A stretch of 64,000 nucleotides of DNA, taken from the NCBI GenBank assembly GCA_036620675.1, contig JAZHEE010000008.1. One strand, written 5' to 3'. This DNA comes from Jejubacter sp036620675 (GTDB lineage: Bacteria; Pseudomonadota; Gammaproteobacteria; Enterobacterales; Enterobacteriaceae). Shown here piece by piece: positions 42,344-49,740 of this stretch (its first letter is position 1; every line of letters starts with the position of its first letter). Both the position numbers and the translations under genes were made by a program. The notes below the pieces were generated by a model. The model was given only the letters and a program-made list of their open reading frames with translations, had not been told where the DNA came from and did not search any database.

Positions 42344-44257
42344 ATGGGTAAAATTATTGGTATCGACCTGGGTACTACCAACTCTTGTGTAGCGATTATG
42401 GACGGCACTCAGGCACGCGTGCTCGAGAATGCAGAGGGCGAACGCACCACGCCTTCTATCATTGCATATACTCAGGATGGTGAAACTCTGGTGGGTCAGC
42501 CGGCTAAACGTCAGGCGGTGACTAACCCGCAGAACACCCTGTTTGCAATCAAGCGTCTGATTGGCCGTCGCTTCCAGGACGAGGAGGTTCAGCGTGATGT
42601 GTCCATCATGCCTTATAAAATTGTCGACGCTGATAACGGCGACGCATGGATTGAAGTTAAAGGTCAGAAAATGGCACCGCCGCAGATTTCTGCCGAAGTG
42701 CTGAAGAAAATGAAGAAGACCGCCGAGGATTACCTGGGCGAGCCGGTTACCGAAGCGGTTATCACTGTTCCGGCCTACTTTAACGATGCGCAGCGTCAGG
42801 CAACGAAAGACGCCGGCCGTATCGCGGGTCTGGAAGTGAAGCGTATCATCAACGAACCGACCGCGGCTGCGCTGGCTTATGGCCTGGACAAGCAGACTGG
42901 CAACCGCACCATCGCGGTATACGACCTGGGCGGTGGTACTTTCGATATCTCCATCATCGAAATTGATGACGTTGACGGCGAAAAAACCTTCGAAGTGCTG
43001 GCGACCAATGGTGATACTCACTTGGGTGGCGAAGACTTCGATACCCGTCTGATCAACTACCTGGTTGACGAATTCAAGAAGGATCAGGGTATTGATCTGC
43101 GTAACGATCCGCTGGCGATGCAGCGCCTGAAAGAAGCGGCAGAAAAAGCAAAAATAGAGCTTTCCTCCGTACAGCAGACCGATGTCAACCTGCCGTATAT
43201 CACTGCAGATGCTACCGGTCCGAAACACATGAATATCAAGGTGACTCGCGCCAAACTGGAATCCCTGGTGGAAGATCTGGTTAACCGCTCCATCGAGCCG
43301 CTGAAAGTCGCGCTGCAGGACGCTGGTCTGTCGGTTTCCGACATCAATGACGTTATCCTGGTCGGCGGTCAGACCCGTATGCCGATGGTGCAGAAGAAAG
43401 TGGCCGAGTTCTTCGGTAAAGATCCGCGTAAAGACGTGAACCCGGATGAGGCAGTGGCTATTGGCGCTGCTGTGCAGGGCGGCGTGTTGACCGGTGATGT
43501 GAAAGATGTGCTGCTGTTGGACGTGACTCCGCTCTCTCTGGGTATCGAAACCATGGGCGGCGTGATGACTCCGCTGATTAGCAAGAACACCACGATTCCG
43601 ACCAAGCATAGCCAGGTGTTCTCTACCGCTGAAGATAACCAGTCTGCCGTAACTATTCATGTGCTGCAGGGGGAACGTAAGCGTGCCGGTGATAACAAGT
43701 CCCTGGGCCAGTTCAACCTGGACGGCATCAACCCGGCGCCGCGCGGTATGCCGCAGATCGAAGTCACTTTTGACATCGATGCCGACGGTATCCTGCACGT
43801 ATCCGCGAAAGACAAAAACAGCGGTAAAGAGCAGAAGATCACCATCAAGGCCTCTTCCGGTCTGAACGAGGAAGAGATCAACAAGATGGTACAGGAAGCA
43901 GAAGCCAACGCTGAATCCGACCGTAAGTTTGAGGAACTGGTACAGACCCGTAATCAGGCGGATCACCTGGTACACAGCACCCGTAAACAGGTTGAAGAAG
44001 CAGGTGATAAGCTCCCGGCTGACGACAAAACCGCTATCGAGTCTGCGCTGAGCGCGCTGGAAACTTCCCTGAAAGGTGAAGATAAGGCCGATATCGAAGC
44101 GAAAATGCAGGAGCTGGCGCAGGTTTCAGCCAAACTGGTCGAAATCGCTCAGCAGAATGCGCAGCAGCAGGCCCAGCCTGGAGCGGATGCCGGTGCCGAC
44201 AAGAACGACGACGTGGTCGACGCGGAGTTCGAAGAAGTTAAAGACAACAAAAAATAA
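42344..44257 (+). CDS. dnaK: Molecular chaperone DnaK (Hsp70)
   Basis: DnaK is the cytoplasmic Hsp70, folding proteins and controlling sigma-32 with DnaJ and GrpE. The 637-residue protein has the N-terminal GIDLGTTNSCVAIMDG, phosphate-2 AVYDLGGGTFDISIIE, VGGQTRMPMVQKKV, the linker DVLLLDVTPLSLGIET, the substrate-binding domain, and the C-terminal EFEEVKDNKK ending. It is driven by the sigma-32 promoter upstream and paired with dnaJ 120 bp downstream. Confidence 0.99.
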   Translation: MGKIIGIDLGTTNSCVAIMDGTQARVLENAEGERTTPSIIAYTQDGETLVGQPAKRQAVTNPQNTLFAIKRLIGRRFQDEEVQRDVSIMPYKIVDADNGDAWIEVKGQKMAPPQISAEVLKKMKKTAEDYLGEPVTEAVITVPAYFNDAQRQATKDAGRIAGLEVKRIINEPTAAALAYGLDKQTGNRTIAVYDLGGGTFDISIIEIDDVDGEKTFEVLATNGDTHLGGEDFDTRLINYLVDEFKKDQGIDLRNDPLAMQRLKEAAEKAKIELSSVQQTDVNLPYITADATGPKHMNIKVTRAKLESLVEDLVNRSIEPLKVALQDAGLSVSDINDVILVGGQTRMPMVQKKVAEFFGKDPRKDVNPDEAVAIGAAVQGGVLTGDVKDVLLLDVTPLSLGIETMGGVMTPLISKNTTIPTKHSQVFSTAEDNQSAVTIHVLQGERKRAGDNKSLGQFNLDGINPAPRGMPQIEVTFDIDADGILHVSAKDKNSGKEQKITIKASSGLNEEEINKMVQEAEANAESDRKFEELVQTRNQADHLVHSTRKQVEEAGDKLPADDKTAIESALSALETSLKGEDKADIEAKMQELAQVSAKLVEIAQQNAQQQAQPGADAGADKNDDVVDAEFEEVKDNKK

Positions 44258-44286
44258 TCGCCCTTTGAGTGGGTAAGATTGTTCGC

Positions 44287-44316
44287 ACGGGCGTAGGGGG
44301 ATTCCTCCACGCCCGT
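44287..44316 (+). ncRNA. dnaK-dnaJ intergenic hairpin (tpke11-like position)
   Basis: ACGGGCGT pairs with ACGCCCGT, with an inner AGG/CCT, in the 120-bp spacer. In E. coli this spacer has been annotated as the small RNA tpke11. Here it could equally be a partial attenuator or an mRNA-stability element that sets the DnaK:DnaJ ratio. The structure is visible; the function is inferred. Confidence 0.45.
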
Positions 44317-44377
44317 TTATTCATCTATTCCCGGGAGGATTAGTGGAATCGCCTCGGGGATAAGGGCAGATAAAAAG

Positions 44378-45520
44378 ATGGCGAAGAAAGACTACTACGA
44401 GATTTTAGGCGTCGCGAAAGATGCACAAGAACGCGATATTAAAAAAGCCTATAAACGCCTGGCCATGAAATATCACCCGGATCGTAACCCCGGGAATAAA
44501 GAGGCCGAAGATAAGTTTAAAGAGATTAAAGAAGCCTACGAAATTCTGACCGACGATCAGAAGCGCGCGGCTTACGATCAGTACGGCCATGCCGCCTTTG
44601 AGCAAGGCGGCATGGGCGGTGGCGGTTTCGGCGGCGGTGGCTTTGGCGGCGGCGCTGACTTCAGCGATATCTTTGGCGACGTATTTGGCGACATCTTTGG
44701 CGGCGGTCGCAGAACCCGCGCCGCGCGCGGCGCCGATTTACGCTACAACATGGAGCTGTCGCTGGAAGAAGCGGTACGCGGCGTGACCAAAGAGATCCGT
44801 ATTCCGACGCTTGAAGAGTGCGATCTGTGCCACGGTAGTGGCGCGAAGGCGGGCTCCAAGCCCCAGACCTGTCCCACCTGTCACGGAGCTGGTCAGGTAC
44901 AGATGCGCCAGGGATTCTTTACCGTACAGCAGACCTGTCCGCACTGTCAGGGACGCGGTACGCTGATTACCGATCCCTGCACCAGGTGTCATGGCCATGG
45001 TCGCGTCGAGAAGAGCAAAACGCTGTCGGTTAAAATTCCGGCCGGCGTCGATACCGGCGATCGCATCCGCCTGGCGGGCGAGGGCGAGGCTGGCGAGCAC
45101 GGGGCTCCGGCAGGGGATCTCTACGTTCAGGTGCAGGTTAAGCCGCATCCTATCTTCGAACGCGAAGGGAATAACCTGTACTGTGAAGTGCCAATCAACT
45201 TTACGATGGCGGCACTGGGCGGCGAGATTGAAGTGCCTACCCTGGATGGCCGCGTTAAGCTGAAAGTTCCGAGCGAAACCCAGACCGGCAAGCTGTTCCG
45301 TATGCGCGGTAAGGGCGTGAAATCGGTGCGCGGTGGCGCTCAGGGCGACCTGCTGTGTCGGGTGGTGGTGGAAACGCCGGTCAGCCTGAACGAGAGGCAG
45401 AAGCAACTGCTCAATGAACTGCAGGAAAGCTTTGGTGGCCCGACCGGCGAGAAAAACAGCCCGCGCTCCAAAAGCTTCTTCGACGGGGTAAAAAAGTTCT
45501 TTGACGATCTGACCCGCTAA
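44378..45520 (+). CDS. dnaJ: Co-chaperone DnaJ (Hsp40)
   Basis: DnaJ stimulates the DnaK ATPase and delivers substrates. The 380-residue protein has the J domain with HPD (residues 33-35 in KYHPDRNPGN), a Gly/Phe-rich region (about 75-110) including two DIFGDVFGDIFGG repeats, and the zinc-binding region with four CxxCxGxG units (CDLCHGSG, CPTCHGAG, CPHCQGRG, CTRCHGHG). The substrate-binding C-terminal domains follow. It is cotranscribed with dnaK and followed by a strong terminator. Confidence 0.98.
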   Translation: MAKKDYYEILGVAKDAQERDIKKAYKRLAMKYHPDRNPGNKEAEDKFKEIKEAYEILTDDQKRAAYDQYGHAAFEQGGMGGGGFGGGGFGGGADFSDIFGDVFGDIFGGGRRTRAARGADLRYNMELSLEEAVRGVTKEIRIPTLEECDLCHGSGAKAGSKPQTCPTCHGAGQVQMRQGFFTVQQTCPHCQGRGTLITDPCTRCHGHGRVEKSKTLSVKIPAGVDTGDRIRLAGEGEAGEHGAPAGDLYVQVQVKPHPIFEREGNNLYCEVPINFTMAALGGEIEVPTLDGRVKLKVPSETQTGKLFRMRGKGVKSVRGGAQGDLLCRVVVETPVSLNERQKQLLNELQESFGGPTGEKNSPRSKSFFDGVKKFFDDLTR

Positions 45521-45543
45521 CGTCTCTCTCATTAGCCAGACAT

Positions 45544-45580
45544 AGCCTTAAGGGGCCGACGGTTCCTTAAGGCTTTTTTA
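45544..45580 (+). terminator. dnaKJ terminator
   Basis: AGCCTTAAGG pairs with CCTTAAGGCT and is followed by TTTTTA, 24 bp after dnaJ. Confidence 0.92.
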
Positions 45581-45715
45581 TTCCAGCCCTTCGCTATTGC
45601 TCTGAATAACAGGTTTTTCCGTATGGTTATTATTGCGAGCGACTTTTTACCGTTAATATCGCTGAACGTCGGTAGACGGGGAATCATCGTCTTTTCTTTT
45701 GCTATACTTATCGTG

Positions 45716-45794
45716 AAAACCGAGTTTTACGGCAGTAATAACCTGCTTTTAGCGAATGTTTATTCTGTCCTATGATAGTTATTACTTCGGTTTT
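45716..45794. promoter_or_regulatory. Split inverted repeat upstream of nhaA
   Basis: AAAACCGA (45716-45723) and AGTAATAAC (45734-45742) are repeated in inverted order as GTTATTACT then TCGGTTTT (45778-45794). The first arm is interrupted by 10 bp. A -10-like TATACT lies at 45703-45708. It could be the NhaR operator or a leader hairpin. Direct evidence for either is lacking. Confidence 0.5.
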
Positions 45795-45814
45795 ACTTGA
45801 TGAGACAGCGAATA

Positions 45815-46984
45815 ATGAAACAATTACAACGCTTCTTCAGCAGTGACGCTTCGGGCGGCGTACTGCTGATTATCACCGCCGCGCTGGCGATGCTTCTGGC
45901 GAATATGTCCGCTACGCAGGCGGGCTACTTCTCTTTCCTTAACATGCCGGTTGAGTTAAAGGTGGGTAGCCTGGAGATCCACAAAAACATGCTGCTGTGG
46001 ATCAACGACGCGCTGATGGCCTGTTTTTTTCTGATGATTGGCCTGGAGGTTAAGCGCGAACTGATATCCGGCTCGCTGGCCAGCCGCCGTCAGGCGGTTT
46101 TTCCCATCATCGCGGCGATTGGTGGCATGGTGGTACCGGCCGCTATCTATCTGTTGTTTAATGCGCAGGATCCCGTGACCCGTGAAGGCTGGGCCATTCC
46201 GGCGGCGACCGATATCGCCTTTGCCCTGGGGATCCTGGCGCTACTGGGCAACCGGGTTCCGGCGTCGCTGAAGATCTTCCTGATGGCGCTGGCGATTATC
46301 GATGACCTGGGTGCTATCGTGATTATCGCGCTGTTCTATACCAGTTCGCTGTCAGTGCTGTCACTGGGCGTGGCCGCCGTCGCTATTGTGGCGCTGGTGA
46401 TGCTGAATCTGTTTAACGTGAGACGGACTGGAATTTATCTGCTGGTGGGAGTGGTGCTGTGGACTGCGGTGTTAAAATCGGGCGTTCACGCTACGCTTGC
46501 CGGGGTGATTATCGGCTTCCTGATTCCGCTTAAGCCGGAAAATGGGCACTCGCCGGCCCGGGAGCTGGAACATATCCTGCACCCCTGGGTTTCGTTCCTG
46601 ATTCTGCCGCTGTTCGCCTTCGCAAACGCCGGAGTGCCGCTGCAGGGCGTGACGCCGGGCGGGTTGATGTCACTGCTTCCATTGGGCATTATCGCTGGCC
46701 TGCTGGTAGGTAAGCCGCTGGGTATCAGCCTGTTCTGCTGGCTGGCCCTGAAGTTGAAGCTGGCGTCGCTGCCGGAAGGGACAAGCTGCCGGGATATTGT
46801 CGCGGTAGGGGTACTGTGTGGTATCGGCTTTACCATGTCGATCTTTATTGCGAGCCTGGCGTTCGGCGATATCGATCCTGAGCTTATCACCTGGGCGAAG
46901 CTGGGAATTCTGGTCGGTTCGCTGCTTTCTGCGGTGCTGGGATATGTGATGCTGAGAATGCGACTTTCCGGACGCGAAGCGTAG
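45815..46984 (+). CDS. nhaA: Na+/H+ antiporter NhaA
   Basis: NhaA exports Na+ or Li+ in exchange for two protons and protects against salt and alkaline stress. From the ATG at 45815 the protein is 389 residues (388 in E. coli), with 12 helices. It keeps the ion-binding Asp163-Asp164 pair (AIIDDLGAI), Asp133 in AATDIAFALG, and the pH-sensing region around LKSGVHATLAG. In-frame starts at 45797 (TTG) and 45800 (ATG) are possible, but MKQLQRFFSSDASGG aligns best with E. coli. It is paired with nhaR 78 bp downstream. Confidence 0.96.
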   Translation: MKQLQRFFSSDASGGVLLIITAALAMLLANMSATQAGYFSFLNMPVELKVGSLEIHKNMLLWINDALMACFFLMIGLEVKRELISGSLASRRQAVFPIIAAIGGMVVPAAIYLLFNAQDPVTREGWAIPAATDIAFALGILALLGNRVPASLKIFLMALAIIDDLGAIVIIALFYTSSLSVLSLGVAAVAIVALVMLNLFNVRRTGIYLLVGVVLWTAVLKSGVHATLAGVIIGFLIPLKPENGHSPARELEHILHPWVSFLILPLFAFANAGVPLQGVTPGGLMSLLPLGIIAGLLVGKPLGISLFCWLALKLKLASLPEGTSCRDIVAVGVLCGIGFTMSIFIASLAFGDIDPELITWAKLGILVGSLLSAVLGYVMLRMRLSGREA

Positions 46985-47062
46985 CAGGCACGCTCACGCT
47001 AATAAATATAAGGCGGCTCCGTCGTATGGGGTCGCAGGGATTTTCATCACGGAGCGACGCTT

Positions 47063-47962
47063 ATGCCCCATATAAACTACAACCATCTGTACTACTTCTG
47101 GCACGTCTGTAAAGAGGGCTCGGTTGTGGGGGCCGCCGAGGTGCTCTGTCTGACACCCCAGACCATTACCGGGCAGATTAAGCTGCTGGAAGAGCGGCTA
47201 CAGGGCAAGCTGTTTAAGCGTAAGGGACGCGGGCTGGAGCCTTCCGAGCTGGGACAACTGGTTTTCCGCTATGCGGATCGGATGTTCACGCTGAGCCAGG
47301 AAATGCTGGATATCGTCAACTACCGCAAGGAGTCGCATTTGCTGTTTGACGTCGGCGTGGCGGATGCGCTCTCCAAACGTCTGGTCAGTGGGGTGCTGGA
47401 TGCCGCTGTGGAAGAAGACGGCCAGATACGGCTGCGCTGTTACGAATCCACCCACGAACTGCTGCTGGAGCAGCTCAGCCAGCATAAACTGGATATGATT
47501 CTTTCCGATTGTCCCATCGACTCGTCCCAACAGGAGGGGCTGTTTTCGGTGAAGATCGGCGAATGTGGCATTAGCTTCTGGAGCCAGGCGCCACTGCCGG
47601 AACAACCTTTTCCCGCTTGTCTGGAGCAGCGCAGTCTGCTGATTCCCGGTCGTCGCTCCATGCTGGGTCGCAAGTTACTGAACTGGATTAACGCGCAGGA
47701 TTTGAAGGTGCAGATCCTCGGCGAGTTTGATGATGCGGCGCTGATGAAAGCCTTTGGCGCAGCGCATAACGCTATTTTTGTGGCGCCGACTCTCTATGCT
47801 TACGATTTCTACCGCGATGAAGAGATTGTAGAGATAGGACGGATGGATAACGTGATGGAGGAGTATCACGTGATTTTTGCCGAGCGTATGATCCAGCATC
47901 CGGCGGTGCAACGTATCTGCAATCGGGACTATTCGGCACTGTTCGCCAGCCCGGTACGCTGA
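47063..47962 (+). CDS. nhaR: LysR-type activator NhaR
   Basis: NhaR is the Na+-responsive LysR-family activator of nhaA, and in E. coli also of pgaABCD and osmC. The 299-residue protein has an N-terminal winged helix-turn-helix (NYNHLYYFWHVCKEGSVVGAAEVLCLTPQTITGQIKLLEERL) and a ligand-binding domain with the typical GRGLEPSELGQLVFRYADRMF linker. It is downstream of its target gene and ends in a bidirectional terminator shared with rpsT. Confidence 0.97.
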   Translation: MPHINYNHLYYFWHVCKEGSVVGAAEVLCLTPQTITGQIKLLEERLQGKLFKRKGRGLEPSELGQLVFRYADRMFTLSQEMLDIVNYRKESHLLFDVGVADALSKRLVSGVLDAAVEEDGQIRLRCYESTHELLLEQLSQHKLDMILSDCPIDSSQQEGLFSVKIGECGISFWSQAPLPEQPFPACLEQRSLLIPGRRSMLGRKLLNWINAQDLKVQILGEFDDAALMKAFGAAHNAIFVAPTLYAYDFYRDEEIVEIGRMDNVMEEYHVIFAERMIQHPAVQRICNRDYSALFASPVR

Positions 47963-47972
47963 TTAAGGACAT

Positions 47973-48001
47973 AAAAAAACCCGCTGATGCGGGTTTTTTT
48001 T
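47973..48001. terminator. Bidirectional terminator between nhaR and rpsT
   Basis: AAAAAAACCCGC pairs with GCGGGTTTTTTTT around TGAT. A- and T-runs on both sides serve both convergent genes. Confidence 0.95.
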
Positions 48002-48024
48002 ACCAGGCAACAACCCGAGGGCGA

Positions 48025-48288
48025 TTAAGCCATCTTGTTGATCTGCGCGACCAGGTTAGACTTATGACGCGCTGCTTTGTTTTTGTGGATCAGACCTTTA
48101 CCGGCCTGACGATCCACGATAGGTTGCATTTCGTTAAATGCTTTCTGAGCAGCTTCTTTGTCGCCAGCTGCAATCGCCGCGTATACCTTCTTGATGTAGG
48201 TACGCATCATGGAGCGACGGCTAGCGTTGTGCTTGCGGCGCTTCTCAGACTGTACGGCGCGTTTCTTAGCTGATTTGATATTAGCCAA
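48025..48288 (-). CDS. rpsT: 30S ribosomal protein S20
   Basis: S20 is a primary 16S-rRNA-binding protein needed for 30S assembly. The 87-residue, lysine-rich product MANIKSAKKRAVQSEKRRKH... is the standard length. The start codon is TTG (48288-48286, TTG GCT AAT ATC), as in E. coli, where the weak start supports translational autoregulation by S20. The gene reads away from ribF and faces nhaR. Confidence 0.98.
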   Translation of the reverse strand: MANIKSAKKRAVQSEKRRKHNASRRSMMRTYIKKVYAAIAAGDKEAAQKAFNEMQPIVDRQAGKGLIHKNKAARHKSNLVAQINKMA

Positions 48289-48616
48289 GGTCCAACTCCC
48301 AAATAATCATATGTGGACAATTCAAAGGCCGAGGAATATGCCCGTTTAGCCTTCTTTTGTCAATGGATTTGTGCAAATAAGCGCCGTTAAAGCAAGCGGC
48401 ACCGGTTACGTTACGATGGCGCAAGATTCTACCAGCTTGCCGCGCGCGAATACAGTCTTTCAGCGACAAAATTGACTCCGCTCTCGTTGGGTGGCGTAGG
48501 GGGCAGCCAGGAGCGGAAAAATCATTGCCGCTTTATGCTATAAGGAATCATTCGCCGGTTAATTTTAACGGCTGTACAAGGTATAATCCGCCGATTTCCA
48601 CTGTTTTGAGCCTGTC
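48289..48616. promoter_or_regulatory. 328-bp divergent rpsT-ribF region
   Basis: This spacer contains the rpsT leader and promoters (minus strand) and the ribF promoter (plus strand; a TATAAT lies near 48583-48588 in GTATAATCC, about 30 bp before ribF). I see no convincing additional gene; frames here are short and lack signals. Confidence 0.6.
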
Positions 48617-49555
48617 ATGAAGCTGATACGCGGCATACATAATATCAACGCCAGCCATCGGGGTTGCGTGTTGACCATTGGTAATTTTGACGGCGTGCAT
48701 CGTGGCCACCAGTCCCTGCTTCAGAGACTGGTCGAAGAGGGGCGTCGTCGCAAGCTGCCTGTGATTGTGATGATCTTCGAGCCTCAACCCCTTGAGCTGT
48801 TTGCCGGCAGTGAAGCCCCAGCGCGTCTGACTCGCCTGCGGGAAAAAGTGCGCTATCTTGCCGAGTGCGGCGTTGATTACGTGCTTTGCATACGCTTCGA
48901 GCGCCGGTTTGCGGCGCTGACTGCGGAAAGCTTCGTGAAAGATCTGCTGGTCGATCGCCTGGGGGTTCGCTACCTGGCGGTGGGGGATGATTTCCGTTTT
49001 GGCGCTGGTCGCAAGGGCGATTTCTTGTTATTACAGAAGGCCGGACAAAAGTACGGCTTTGATGTGGTCAGCACCCACACCTTCTGCGAAGGTGGCGTGC
49101 GCATCAGCAGTACCGCGGTGCGCCAGGCGCTGGCACATGACGATCTAAAACGGGTGGAAAGCCTGCTGGGGCGCCCGTTTTCCATCTCCGGGCGCGTGGT
49201 GCACGGCGATGAACTGGGGCGCACCATCGGCTTTCCCACGGCGAACCTGCCGCTGCGGCGCCAGGTGTCGCCGGTCAGAGGCGTCTATGCCGTCGAGGTA
49301 TTGGGCGCCGCAGAAACGCCATTATTTGGCGTTGCCAATATTGGCACTCGTCCCACGGTAAAAGGCAAACGCCAGCAGCTGGAGGTCCATCTGCTGGACG
49401 TTACACTGGATCTGTACGGGCGACATATTGAGGTGATTATGCGCAGCAAGATTCGCAACGAGCAGCGATTCGCTTCGCTGGATGAACTAAAAGCGCAAAT
49501 CGCCAGAGACGAGATGACGGCCCGGGAGTTCTTCGGGCTGGCGCTGCCGCAATAG
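48617..49555 (+). CDS. ribF: Bifunctional riboflavin kinase / FAD synthetase RibF
   Basis: RibF phosphorylates riboflavin to FMN and adenylylates FMN to FAD. The 312-residue protein (E. coli 313) has the N-terminal nucleotidyltransferase motif TIGNFDGVHRGHQSLL, the RISSTAVRQAL motif, and the C-terminal kinase motif GRVVHGDELGRTIGFPTANLPL. In E. coli ribF heads the ribF-ileS-lspA-fkpB-ispH operon; here an ERIC element separates it from ileS. Confidence 0.97.
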   Translation: MKLIRGIHNINASHRGCVLTIGNFDGVHRGHQSLLQRLVEEGRRRKLPVIVMIFEPQPLELFAGSEAPARLTRLREKVRYLAECGVDYVLCIRFERRFAALTAESFVKDLLVDRLGVRYLAVGDDFRFGAGRKGDFLLLQKAGQKYGFDVVSTHTFCEGGVRISSTAVRQALAHDDLKRVESLLGRPFSISGRVVHGDELGRTIGFPTANLPLRRQVSPVRGVYAVEVLGAAETPLFGVANIGTRPTVKGKRQQLEVHLLDVTLDLYGRHIEVIMRSKIRNEQRFASLDELKAQIARDEMTAREFFGLALPQ

Positions 49556-49578
49556 TTGCCGCGCCTGGAATTTGATAT

Positions 49579-49702
49579 GCCCGTCATACTTCAAGCTGCA
49601 GATGCGTTGGCGGTACTCGCTCACCCCGGTCACATAGTTCTCTATGCTCCCGGGGAATCACGAGCTTGCCGCCTTCCTGCAACTCGAATTATTTAGGGTA
49701 TA
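49579..49702. repeat. ERIC element between ribF and ileS
   Basis: This roughly 124-bp imperfect palindrome has the core CGCTCACCCCGGTCACATAG and CTATGCTCCCGGGGAATCAC, close to the ERIC primer sequences. The ends CCGTCATACTTCAAGCTGCA and CTGCAACTCGAATTATTTAG pair. It is a close sister of the copy at 11560-11682 and fills most of the 185-bp ribF-ileS gap. Confidence 0.92.
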
Positions 49703-49740
49703 AAGCATTAACCAAACCGAAATACGGAACCGAGAATCTG

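Noticed and set aside
42302..43975. 557-residue minus-strand frame over dnaK
   Set aside because: Long antisense frames over dnaK are a well-known artefact; no ribosome site or homology of its own.
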